64,000 nucleotides of DNA from Adiantum capillus-veneris (taxonomy: Eukaryota > Streptophyta > Polypodiopsida > Polypodiales > Pteridaceae), in NCBI GenBank assembly GCA_014529385.2, contig CM043949.1:112034477-112098476 (forward strand), in the 5' to 3' direction. The number at the start of each line of letters is the position of its first letter. Positions within the stretch are counted from its first letter, which is position 1. The translations under genes were made by a program, and so were the position numbers. Positions 25,353 through 36,036 of the stretch are shown piece by piece. Under the pieces are notes generated by a model. The model was not told where the DNA came from and made no database searches. It saw only the letters and a list, made by a program, of their open reading frames with translations.

Positions 25353-25622
25353 TTACACATAGAAAAACTTGATGCTATCCACACCGCATATATCAAGCTC
25401 AAAAGAATTGCCTAGCTTCACCGTGCCATGCACCGTGGCAATATACGAAGAAAACCACACCTTGTGAGGAGTCACATGAAAGCTAGCACCTGAGTCCACA
25501 ATCCAATTTTGCGCATAACACTCATCATGACCTAACAATGCATCAGGACTCAAATCCGATGTGAAAATCATCACATCATTTGGCAAAAAGAAAACTGTCT
25601 CAATGGCTAGATATCCAACCAC
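25353..25622 (-). pseudogene. copia aspartic protease
   Basis: The block has NWIVDSGASFHVTP, the canonical copia protease active site (WIVDSGASxHxT). The frame ends at 25353 and the next block (25402-25058) overlaps it in another frame, marking an indel. A 38-bp tandem duplication at 25285-25360 lies at this junction and may be the cause. Confidence 0.75.
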
Positions 25623-26475
25623 ATTAAGATCTTTGATTCTTATGCTGATTTTAGGTTTGTCAGGTTATGTTTTCTCTTTGCCCTTATCACGTTGCATTGT
25701 GCGGAAATCTTTCTTCAAGGGTCCCTTTTTATGGCAATAGTAACACTCTACATTTTGCATGCCTTTGCCGCAACTCTTGCTATGACCCTTCCTGCGATCC
25801 TGTGAATGACCGTGGGTACGACCATGCTACTTTTGAAATTCCCTTTTGTCATGATATCCACTAGCCACATATGCATCACAATGACCACTTGCATCAAGAG
25901 ATTGACATCAAATCTCCCCAGTGAGCAACACACTAGCAACACTACTGAAATCTAGCTTGCCATTAGGTGCATAATTACTTATGGCTGTATTGAAAGTATC
26001 CCATGATGATGGTAGCGAACATAGAAAGAAAATAGCCTTCATTTCATCATTGAAATTGAGGCCTTTTGAAGTAAGCTGCAAAACGCATTGTTGAACTCAT
26101 TCAAATGAGTACTAACATTACTGCCTTCTTTCATGTTCATGTGCATCAATTTCTTCACTCATTAAAAAACCCTTGTTCAAGGCATTTTTGCCATCCCAAG
26201 CCTGACATATCGCACAAATCTTTGGCGTTGGTCTTATCCATTATGGTAAAGTAAATGGATTTACCAAGGTGTAGGCGAATGGTGACCATAGCACACTCAT
26301 TCAAATCATCCCACTGATCATTAGTGTAGACATTTTCTCTTCTTTCACGCAAGGGTGCGATCAAACCTTTGTTGATCAAAACATCTTGCATACGCTACCG
26401 CCAAATGAAAAGTTTGAGCCATCAAACTTTTTGATGTAGTTCTCTTCTCTTTTGGAATCACTACTCATAGCCATG
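25623..26475 (-). pseudogene. copia gag
   Basis: The minus-strand ATG near 26475 starts a reading frame with KKFDGSNFSFGG, the usual copia gag opening (a FDGxNFxxW pattern). The frame breaks soon after at about 26400. A second open block at 26391-26155 carries a MQDVLINKGL start and an AKDLCD segment. The remaining gag, including a nucleocapsid-like stretch near 25800, is fragmentary. Confidence 0.6.
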
Positions 26476-28541
26476 ATTAAGAGAATGTAGCCAGAAACTT
26501 ATGGCAAATTGCCAAGGACAATTTCATCAAAGTTTCCTCTAGAATAGGAGCAAAAATTCAAACCAAAATGTAGTACAATCACTGTGTAAGAGTAGCTAGA
26601 ACTGCCAAGAAAGCATAAGACGGGCTCGCAAGAAAAATCCGGTAGTCTCCTTTGTATGAGGAGTTAGAACTCAACTCAAAAAATGAATAAACTGCTCAAA
26701 AGAAAAATCATTGGGCATATACTACACAAAACCACTGTCGTCCAGATACATGTCATATGGCGAGGATACTGTAAAGGGGAACTCCAACTACCTGTATCAC
26801 CGAAGGTATCTCAACATTCGTGAATATCCCAGCTCAAAGGAAACATCACGCTATTGACCCTCCAAAGGCTAATGCAGACACAAATGGACTAGCCATAGTC
26901 TCAAAAAGGGCTCTTCTGGTCTGAGTCTTAGAAACAACTGATAAAAATGGCTCCACACATAGTACAAATGGCAGTGCCCGCAACTCAACATACATGAGTG
27001 AGCCACACTCAAACAGGCGCCAAGAACTGTTGCATGCAATAAAAGTGATCCTTGCGGGGATATCTGCTCTCAAAGGAGCTCAATAGCACTAGATGTGCTC
27101 ACACAAAATTACATATGTCAATGCATCTATTGTCGTCGAAAAGACTGCTCAAATCGCCTAAAAAAGTGTTGTATCTGGAAACCTAGAGAATTTGTGTGTA
27201 AATGGGTTGAAAAACCCACTGTAACTTGTAAACTGCGTGTCTGTGTCGCTATGTACCAATTTTTGCCACTGGGAAAAATGCGCTACTCAAATAGCCACCA
27301 AAGGTGTCATAGCCGAAAATTATGTTGTATAGCGCGGTCGATGTGCTCTGTGCCGATGCCGGGTGTAACTCCTCTATGGTAAAGGCACCTTACCTGTGCG
27401 TGTGGCAAGTACAATTGTCGATCGCGAGAAAATATCGTCCACGTGAAACTTGTGTTGGGTCGGATGTCAAATATCCGCTCATAATGGGAGTAATGTCGAG
27501 TCGACATCGAAACGTGAGAATCGGTGTCAAAATAGCTCTAATCCCCGATGTCGATTTTATCTCTCGCCGTCGGATTGGAGTGGCTAGCTGAATAGCCGTA
27601 GGCGCACCGAGGTCGAGGTCGTCGATGCTCGAAGACGCTGTCGGCGCACTCTCGCTCTCTCTCAATACCTAAGAATGGTGTCAATGTTGGAGATGCCCAA
27701 TCACTCTCCCTCTCACCTGATGTCTCAAGATCGGTCTCTATACTCAATCTGCTCGGGTAGTCGAACACAAGCTCAAAAAAAAAGGCCGATCTCTCTCCCT
27801 CTCTAGAGTTCAAGCTTAGGGTTTTGCTCACTCTCTTGCAGCTCCGTTCATGATGGTCGAGGGCTGCCAGACACTGTCGAAATTGCTCGCACGATCCTCT
27901 GGATTGCCTACTGCTTGATGTGCATGTGCAAACCGAACCTTGCACACACTAAGTGTGTTAGAATTAAAAAGAAATTCAATTCTATTGCATTGACAAAATC
28001 TGCAAAGTCTGACGATTCAAAGCAAAACAATGAGGGTGTGTGTGGGTCTTGTCTGTGTGCTCGAGCCTGTAGGCCTTGGTCTCCATGCCCTTGATTCTCT
28101 TCTCTATCCGCTTCTGCTATTGATGCCTTTGATGCTTGACAGTGTCTTGGTTTTCTTACGGGCCTGGCTGCCTCTACACACATAGTGTGTGTGTGTGTGT
28201 GCGTGTGTGTGTCTACTATGTTGCCCCCGGTTTTGTGCATTCATGGCCCTGCTACCCGATGCTACCCCCACCCCTAGATTGCCCTCGAAATTTCCTGCTC
28301 GCTTCAGCTCCTTGCTCACGGCCTTACTGCCTCGATTCCTTCTTCTCAGAGGTTCCAACTGCCTGCCATTGTAGGCAAGCCTTCAATTTGCCAACACAAG
28401 CTGGTGCTTTCGCTTTTCTTCCTACATGCCTTGCTTGCATTCGATTTATTGTTGTCTCTGTAGAGCTTGCCAAAGCTCTCCAAATCTCGATAGGGGTCAC
28501 TGCGTGCACGGTTAGCCGGGGCTTAGGGTCAGATGCCCTGA
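26476..28541 (-). other. long non-coding stretch between copia gag and an upstream PBS-like site
   Basis: No domain was recognised in its several open frames. On the minus strand, 27840-27770 holds AAACCCTAAGC followed by an AG-rich run, resembling a transcript leader or LTR. At about 2 kb it is too long for a normal copia leader, so it is either an insertion or unrelated DNA. A (TG)n run lies at 28185-28212. Confidence 0.35.
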
Positions 28542-28734
28542 GCTCAGATACCAATTGATGGAGTTGGGATGGAGAGTGCAAGAGAGAGGGAAGAGGGAGA
28601 AAAATAGTAGACACAGTCTGTTAGTGGAGCTCGTGAGAGAATAGCTCTCACACTTCTTACTATCTTTATGAACCAAATAATAAGTGGGCGATCTCCCGCT
28701 CGGCCATAAACGGCCACGGGCATGAAACCCAACA
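28542..28734 (-). repeat. short LTR with tRNA-Met-type primer binding site (candidate)
   Basis: On the minus strand the sequence TGTTGGGTTTCATGCC at 28734 begins a 179-bp segment ending CCCAACTCCATCA at 28556. After two bases comes TGGTATCTGAGC (28553-28542), one mismatch from the plant initiator tRNA-Met primer site TGGTATCAGAGC. This fits a 5' LTR of a minus-strand element reaching left. No second copy was seen in the window. Confidence 0.5.
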
Positions 28735-29339
28735 ACTTTATGAGCCATATTGGCCAGAAGACTAGATTTGGGCCATTGGCAAATTACAAAGCCAACTTTT
28801 GGGGATTGAATCTAAGTTTTTGGGTAATGAAAGTGAGCACTCTGTCTTTTTGAGTACTATGTCTACTCTCTTGCTTCGTGTACTCGTATCTCTCTTGTGT
28901 GAAGTGCAAGCACATGGAGGCAGAGTGGGACACCCATGAAAAAAATAAAAATAAAAAATGCAAGGCTTTAGCTACAAAATTGCGAACTCAACTCCTATAG
29001 TTGTGCAATTGTTTTTGCTTCTCATTGGAGATCAACAATGGCAATGTATAGGAATCTGTAAAGATTCCACTTAATGGAGAGATTATTGGTCCAAACCGTC
29101 CTACCAACCGATTTGTCCCCCTCCGCATAGAGAGAGAGAGGACCTTGTACAGAGGTTGTAACATGGGCTCCAAGTGCTCCCCTATAATTTGCAAATGTGG
29201 CCTCTTTATTAGAGGACAAAGCCGCAAGAAATTTGTTGTAACACTCATAAGTGTTGGCTCGATGGTCTATTCATAGGCCCTGTGAAACAAGGGTATTTAT
29301 TATTCTTTGCTCACCCCATTACAATGAGGTATCAAGTAG
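28735..29339. other. no gene recognised
   Basis: Mixed-composition spacer without recognised motif. Confidence 0.4.
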
Positions 29340-29389
29340 GGCTCTAAATGCATGTGTAAAAGGAGGAAAAAATAGGAGAAAAAAAACTT

Positions 29390-30110
29390 TTCTTCTTGAC
29401 AATACTCATAATTTGTGAGTGTAAAAACAAAAAATTTACAGAAAGAGCCATGCCCAAATAGGGCCATGGCATCCAACCAACTACACACATGCCATTATCA
29501 CTCCAAAATATATCAGAATCACACAAGATCCATGCCTTTACAGGCGGCCTCTACCCAAATATAACAAGCTCACAAGGGTGCCACCCTCCAAAACAAGCAT
29601 CCAATAATCACAAGCTAGACCGAGAAGAGACATACTGCTGCCTATAGGGGGAGCCCGTAGCTCCATCACATCCGAGAGAGGTGGAGAATGGAGAGGTGCC
29701 ACCATCGACCTTGTTGTTGCCACCAAACAAGGCCATTCCCTCGACCATAGAGGCATAGAACAAGCGAGCCGATCCAAGCTTCCACCGTATGAGCGAAGCA
29801 CACCACAAGACATGCCATTGTAAGTGGTCCATGCACCATCCACTAAGGGCCTGGGGTTGCCACAACACGAGTTGCAATTGCCACCAATAACCCTATGCCC
29901 TCTGGCCAAACACCATCCGAACTGCATGACAGATCACATCCGCCGTTTTAGCTCTTCGCAAAGTAGGGTGGGGTAGCCTCCACTTGTTTTCAAGAATATA
30001 GGGTGCAAGCATAGGAAGAATAAGAGTGAGAAGAACGACAACTCGTCCTAGAGCCAAATACCTTCCCAAACTCCCCAATCTTGTCCTTCAACGATTGAGC
30101 CTTCACTTGC
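29390..30110 (-). repeat. retroposon-like segment sharing the LINE tail design (candidate)
   Basis: On the minus strand the segment ends with ACTCACAAATTATGAGT near 29418-29402, a diverged form of the LINE-terminal palindrome. Upstream are GC-rich open frames (29927-29538) without a recognised domain. A similar arrangement occurs at 54891-55570. Target duplications were not found. Confidence 0.3.
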
Positions 30111-30235
30111 CTTGGCCATGCCTAAGCACCCCCGACTCTATGGTCTCGCAAGCTGCACAGCACAAGCGAAGCCAATTTTCTTAACACTAGTCTTATATTT
30201 GGACATTCAATTGTCCTAAGACACTAAAGTTAAGT

Positions 30236-30894
30236 TTTTTTTTTGGCAAAACTTACAATTGTGAGTGACTGTATTAGAAAGAGAACATAAAATTACAGAT
30301 CAATCTCAAGCCCAGGCCGAGCCTTGAGAGGCGGATATTACATCAGATTTTATAACCATAAAGGCTTTGATCGAATGGCTTGTGCTGCCCAAATCCAATC
30401 ATCCGAGTCATGACTTTTACTTATCGTATATATCAATTCTTTGCTTTCTTGAACAATTATTGAGAAACTGGCCACAGAAACTTCATTATTGAAGACACGG
30501 TAGTTCCTGACCTTCCAGATATTGTAGAAGAAGCAAAATCTAACAATTTGGGTACAGATAAGAAGGGCAAGACTCCGAAAGCGTTTTCCTCCAAGAGAAA
30601 GATCCTTCTTGAAGAAACCAATCTTCCACGTTCTTTGAATACATCTGCACACCTTCCCTGCCACACCTCTTATGGTTGGACATTCATAAAAAGGTGTGAC
30701 AGGTCTTCACTAGCCTCCTGGCAGCCAGAGCATCTATCGGATCCTATACCTCGTACTTGAATCTTGACGCCCATCGGCAGGGCTCTCCAAATCACCTTCC
30801 ATAAAAATACCTTCATGAAGTGGGGCCAATGTGGCTTCCAAATGTTTAAGGTGACCTCAGTCCACCGAGCTTCTGTCCACTCTAGTGTATCTTC
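30236..30894 (-). mobile_element. 5'-truncated LINE (copy B)
   Basis: The minus-strand insert is flanked by CACTAAAGTTAAGT at 30222-30235 and 30895-30908. It encodes the zf-RVT-like block (KPHWPHFMKVFLWKVIWRAL...GIGSDRCSGCQEASEDLSHL) at 30850-30680. It then has a frame with LICTQIVRFCFFYNIWKVRN and ends in the complement of ACTTACAATTGTGAGT (30251-30266) and a T run, the copied poly(A). Confidence 0.88.
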
Positions 30895-30908
30895 CACTAA
30901 AGTTAAGT

Positions 30909-32581
30909 GTTAAGTACTTAGTGTTACAAAACAATGGAATGTCCCCCATAAGGACTATTTTCTAAGTCACTTGCTAGTTATAAACATAATTTCATACTTG
31001 AGCTAGTGTTGAGTAAGAGCATAACTTTCCCCTTCCAAAAGGTCTTCTTGTGGAAATGGGGCTCTTCTATGGCAGTTCGACAACTACAAATGAATTTATA
31101 TGTTAAAACCAAGAAAATACATATTTTTTCAGCTCCCTAACTTAGTTAAATCTCATTCTTTCAACCTTATCTTGAATGTTTTATTTTACAAAATCTCTTG
31201 AAAATTTTGAATCTACCACATTAACATTGAAATCAAGGTTTTAGGTATCCCAATTATCTCCTTACCGTGTACCTTTACACATTTAGTAGATCTATGTGAA
31301 AAATTTGAAGTTATTTGAGATTTTGAATACTTATGTCTCAAGAATTAAAATATCAAAGTTTTATCATGCACAATTTTGAATATTTGAAATGATCCAATAA
31401 TTTTTGTTTACCAAAGCAGTTGTACTTGTCACCTTGAGTCCTCAATGGAGAGGTTAAGCAATGTATCACTTTCTAAAATGCACAAATACATCAGAACCAT
31501 ATTTTGCTTTGTATACAATGATATGCTTGAAAGGGCCATATCAAACATGTAGAGCTTCACATTATTTTATATACTCTCAAGTAAATTTTTTTCCACATAA
31601 AACTTACAATAGTTTGTAGCACAATTGTGGAAAATATTTTTTTCCACATGAAACTTACAATAATTTGTAGCACAATTGTGGAAAAGTTACGCATAATTCT
31701 CTACAAGTTGACTCTTTATTCAAAGCATCAATCGCAATCTTAGAGGGGTCCATTTGATGAGTATAGTTCTTGATCATGATAACTTCTAAAATGCAAGGTT
31801 GTATTTTTAAAAGACACTCTAGCAGTGTTTGGGAAAAGTGTGCCTCAGCTTAGCCTTGAGCCGGTTGTAAAATCAAAGTAGCCGGTTGAGGGGAGGGCAA
31901 GAAGGAGAAAATTCCTCTTAAAATACATGAAAAATAGTGTATTTTGCGAAAATACTGGCTAGTATTGTAAAATTTTCAGTTCAGATTTGTCTTGGAGGGA
32001 TTTTTGTATGTTTGTGAAAATGATTTTTCCCGAACATTGCACTCTAACGGACATATTCAAGCATACCAAGAGGGTTTTCTTAAAAACACGATCTTATGCA
32101 AGTAGGATTTAATATGATGCAAGTAGGATTTGAATGTTAATGATCAATGAAATTACAACCGGAACATTATAATATTAATCAGAAAAACACACTACGATGT
32201 GTGAGCACTCATGGATTGGCCCCTTTCATCAACTTGCTAGTTTATTCAATTCATTAGAGACTAATAGAGAGCCTTTTTCAATTTCTGAAAAAAAAAGGTG
32301 AAGGGTCACGTTGGAATTTTTTTAAAAATAATGAAGTGGACCCAGTAAGGCTTGTATAGGAAAGGACTCTTTTACAAACTTCAAAGAAAATTTCGATCAA
32401 TGTCACGTATGCCCATCTCCTTTTTCCCCTCACGCTTGTTTTAGAAAGCCCACTAGTGCTATTTGTGGGCAAGTTTCCATGAAAACCAATAGGAGGATGA
32501 AGCACGTGATACATGCAATAATTGGACAATGGAAATCCCTTGGTTAAACCTATGGAAATGGCTTCCTTGGGCGATTTGTCC
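30909..32581. other. no gene recognised; contains a small tandem duplication
   Basis: A 51-bp unit (T run, CCACAT, AAACTTACAATA, TTTGTAGCACAATTGTGGAAAA) is repeated at 31586-31636 and 31637-31686. The rest is AT-rich spacer. Confidence 0.6.
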
Positions 32582-32740
32582 TCTTTTTTTGTTTTTTTTG
32601 GGCAAAACTCACAATTGTGAGTGAATTATATTGAGCATCCCAAAAAATTACAAGGTCTTTTCATGCTCTTGTTGAGCCATGACATCATCCAGGGACTATA
32701 ATTACATCAGCCACCCCCACCAACCCGTCGCCTCCTCCTC
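32582..32740 (-). mobile_element. LINE 3' end only (copy C)
   Basis: The complement reads like the tail of copy A: GATGATGTCATGGCTC, CAAGAGCATGA, CTTGTAATTT, a GATGCTCAATATAATTC stretch, then ACTCACAATTGTGAGT (32607-32622) and the poly(A) copied as a T run. Coding sequence is absent, so truncation is extreme. The right boundary is approximate and no target duplication was found. Confidence 0.7.
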
Positions 32741-32864
32741 GATATACACACAGGGTCCATAAAGTTGTCTTAAAATTGTTTTATAATGTATGGATCCAAC
32801 AAACCTACCAAGGTAGCATTTCAAACATGTATAGCAAGAGTTCATAAAATGGATATTAGGTTGG

Positions 32865-33659
32865 GTGATGCCAATTTGTGAATCCAACTTTGAATGGGAC
32901 TCTTCGAGATGTCCCGATAGTAGCCCCTTTTGGAAACCACATTCTAAAGGTATTTACCATGCATTAATGCACGAGGCTAAGTGGTGTAGCCCCCTCAACA
33001 AATTATGGAAGAGGCACTGGACGGAAAAACGGTGGGAGGGAGTCATGAAGAACATCTGGAAGCCAAGGCGGCCTCAGTATATGAAGATATTTTTGTGGAA
33101 AGTGATGTGGGGTGCTCTGCCGATGGGCGTAAAGATACAAGAAAGAGGAATCAGGTCCGTTGTTGCTCGGGGTGCAGAATAGCTAGTGAAGACCTAGCCC
33201 ACCTTTTCATGGGATGCCAAGTGGATTCAAAGGACATGGAAAATTAAGTTCTTCAAGACTAATCTGTGCTTTGGTGGTAACAGCTTGGGAAGTCCTGCTC
33301 TTCTTGTCTGCACTCAAATAATCAAGTACTACTTCTTTCACCATATTTGGCAAGCAAGGAACCGCCGTGTGTTTGAGGGGGATCTGGCTGTGGCAAGCTT
33401 TTGTGAAATCATACAAGAGAACAGAGTGATGATCCACATGATCGAAGGCAAACAAGCCTCAGAGGACTGGTTTAGAACAATACATGTCATGATGACATCT
33501 TTGTAATAAGTAAAGCCTAGGAGTAGTTGTGATTTCTCTGTCAAGCAAAAAACTTGTAATCCTTTTACCCTCAAGGCTCGGTCTGAGCTCGAGGTTGGTG
33601 TATATTTCTGATGTTCTTAATACTATCCACTCACAATTGTGAGTTTTGCAAAAAAATAG
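32865..33659 (+). mobile_element. 5'-truncated LINE (copy D)
   Basis: An exact 21-bp duplication (32844-32864 and 33660-33680, starting ATAAAATGGATATT) flanks the insert. It starts at a MPICESNFEWDSS segment homologous to copy A (MPICDSEFDW), continues with KIFLWKVMWGALPMGVK and a CSGC...HLFMGC zinc-binding region, and ends ACTCACAATTGTGAGT (33629-33644), TTTGC and an A run. A frame change falls inside the zinc region near 33170 and another before 33285. This is the least decayed LINE copy here. Confidence 0.9.
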
Positions 33660-33680
33660 ATAAAATGGATATTAGGTTGG

Positions 33681-34330
33681 TAGAGTGTGTGCTTTGGTTC
33701 AATTGGTGAAATAAGCAAATATAAGTTTTCGGAGTTGCCACGGGCTACGTGCCCCCGCCCCCCCCCCCCCCAGGGTCAATAATCAATGGGCAGCACGTAA
33801 GCAACAAGTGCAAGATTCTTCCTCCTCTGACCTTTGTGAACTCCATGAGAATGGAAGATTGAAAAGCAAAGTTCTATCGACAATCCCCGTCTGAACCTAG
33901 CCTTATCCAATCCTCATGAATTGGTAGGCTCTACAATTTACTTCATGGTCTTGTTTGGTAACATTTGTAGACCATTATGATAAAAAGAACACGCCCATAC
34001 TCATTTTGATTCACTGTACCTAAAGTTAAAATCACTTTTTGTGGAGGAAAGGTTGATTCAAATTCTCCAACTTCTACCTTTTCTTACCATGTGGATGGGG
34101 CCATAGAGTGGCCTTTGTTCACATCTCCCTATCTATCAACATCTTTTTGAGAATGCACACTAGTAGCTTGATGTATACTTTTTGCTCTTAGTTCAAAAAC
34201 TATCAATCAAACTCTCAGGTTTGTTCCCATGATGTTAAAACCTCTCTCTCCCATTGTGGTCTCTTCCCATGATGATAACTTCTTCTCTCCCTATCCTCCC
34301 TTTCCCTTGAGGTTTCTTCTTTGAGCTATG

Positions 34331-34335
<5 letters not shown>
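33681..34335. other. no gene recognised; poly-C run
   Basis: A C run lies at about 33754-33770. No coding signal was found. Confidence 0.5.

Positions 34336-34372
<37 letters not shown>
34336..34372. repeat. (CT)n microsatellite
   Basis: An uninterrupted CT dinucleotide run. Confidence 0.9.
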
Positions 34373-34374
<2 letters not shown>

Positions 34375-34597
34375 AAAAAACCCCATAGGTACACACACAT
34401 ACCATTCAGACACAAAATGTTGATGAATACACCAAGAGTGTATAGTGTACTCACTACCTTGTACATATGCATGACACATATACAACGTATACGTACGAAT
34501 AAATAGTAGTTACATGAGGTAGACACACATAAACATATAAAGATGTCTATACATGTGTGTGTGTGTGCACGCGTGCTTGTATCACACGTATAAATAG

Positions 34598-34743
<146 letters not shown>

Positions 34744-34888
34744 TTTTCTATATATGTATGTATGTATATGTTTGTGTGTGTGTGTGAGAGAGCCATTGCG
34801 CATGGTCAGTGTGCTCGTCTTCTCTTTACTTCTAATTGCACATTAGGAGCCCTTCAATTGAATTTTGTGTGGTCATGTTAGCAAAGAG

Positions 34889-34899
34889 GGTTCGAACCC
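34889..34899 (+). promoter_or_regulatory. Pol III B-box-like site (possible SINE remnant)
   Basis: GGTTCGAACCC is a perfect tRNA-type internal B box. No acceptor stem or cloverleaf surrounds it, so it is not a tRNA gene. A tRNA-derived SINE fragment is possible. A (CA)n run begins shortly after, at 34918. Confidence 0.3.
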
Positions 34900-35335
34900 G
34901 GCCCCCGCCCCCCCCCAAACACACACACACACACACACATACACATACACAAAACAAAGAAAAAAAAGAAAAAGAAAACGAAGGAAGAAAAAAGGAGGCA
35001 GGGAAGTGGAAGCTTATGTGGGGAAATGCGGAGGCCACCACTTACTTCAGAAGTGGAGCTGCTTTAGCCTAGGCTACTCTAAAAGTGGATTTGGAAGCTA
35101 GTTTTGGAGTCAATGAGTCCACGTGGGCCAATCTCAAAGTGAGAAAAGGGGCGCCTCGGGTAGGCCAACAGCCCATATCTCTTCCTTCCCTCTCTTAATT
35201 AGGACCGCTGTAGGAGCTTCTTCTTCTCGGGCAGCCCCCAAAAAAAGCCTAGATTCGCCAAAAAGCCTAGCCTACCTTATAAGCAATGCTCCCCTTGCTC
35301 CCTCAATCAGCCAACAGCCTCATTAGCTTCGCAGT

Positions 35336-35436
35336 ATGAAGGTAAGGAAACTTGATCATAAATTTATTGTGTAGTGCACCTCCTTTTACATTAATGTTTC
35401 TGAGTCAAATTTCTTTTGTATTGCTGTTGCTGTTCT

Positions 35437-35472
<36 letters not shown>

Positions 35473-35986
35473 AGTTATGCATAACCTGATTTCTATATTT
35501 TTCCGTATTCCGTTCCTTGCTGTAGTGCTGATCTCAGTTTTTTTTGCTTGGAATTTGTTATAGCTCTTCAGCTGGGCTCAGAACAAGCTTCTGCCTTACA
35601 ATCATGGCTCTAACAAGCACGTTCAACCCAATACTGGTACTAATTCGCTGCAGTCTCTCCTTTATATATACACAAGAAGTTTTGGACAAATCTCACAATA
35701 ATTCCCACATTGTGACTTACCTCAACATCATGAGCTTCTGTGAGGGAGGCACCGCATACCTAGCTAGGTACGATTGGGGGCAGGGTACCGCCGGCTCGGT
35801 GGGGGGGTTGGTGGTCCCCTGCCTCCAATCGTACCTAGCTAGGTATGCGGTGCCTCCCGAGCAGAAGCTCATGATGTTAAGCATTGTATGAAAAAGACTC
35901 CGTTTTCCTACATGAGAAAATTTCTAAATCTTCTTGTGTTATAATTAGTTGTGAGTTGAGATTGTGTGCCCGCGCCTGCGCATGCA

Positions 35987-36036
<50 letters not shown>

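Larger units (their letters stand above)
22540..26475 (-). mobile_element. Ty1/copia retrotransposon internal region, degraded
   Basis: On the minus strand the order is gag start (about 26475), protease, GAG-pre-integrase zinc domain, integrase, RT and RNase H, which is the copia order (integrase before RT). All parts lie on one strand and in sequence, but stops and frameshifts occur throughout. No LTR pair was identified; an LTR/PBS-like end 2 kb upstream at 28542-28734 may belong to it. Confidence 0.85.

Noticed and set aside
27390-28614. Several overlapping minus-strand ORFs as a host gene
   Set aside because: No recognised motif, no consistent splice structure, and Arg/Ser/Glu-rich composition from AG-rich DNA.
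34889-34899. tRNA gene around the B box GGTTCGAACCC
   Set aside because: No A box at the right spacing and no acceptor stem.
35544-35891. ORFs ending in a shared MSFC(S/E)GGxAYLARY peptide (also at 36053-37060 and 52829-53029) as a conserved small protein
   Set aside because: The shared peptide is the translation of the repeat's hairpin arm and has no independent coding support.
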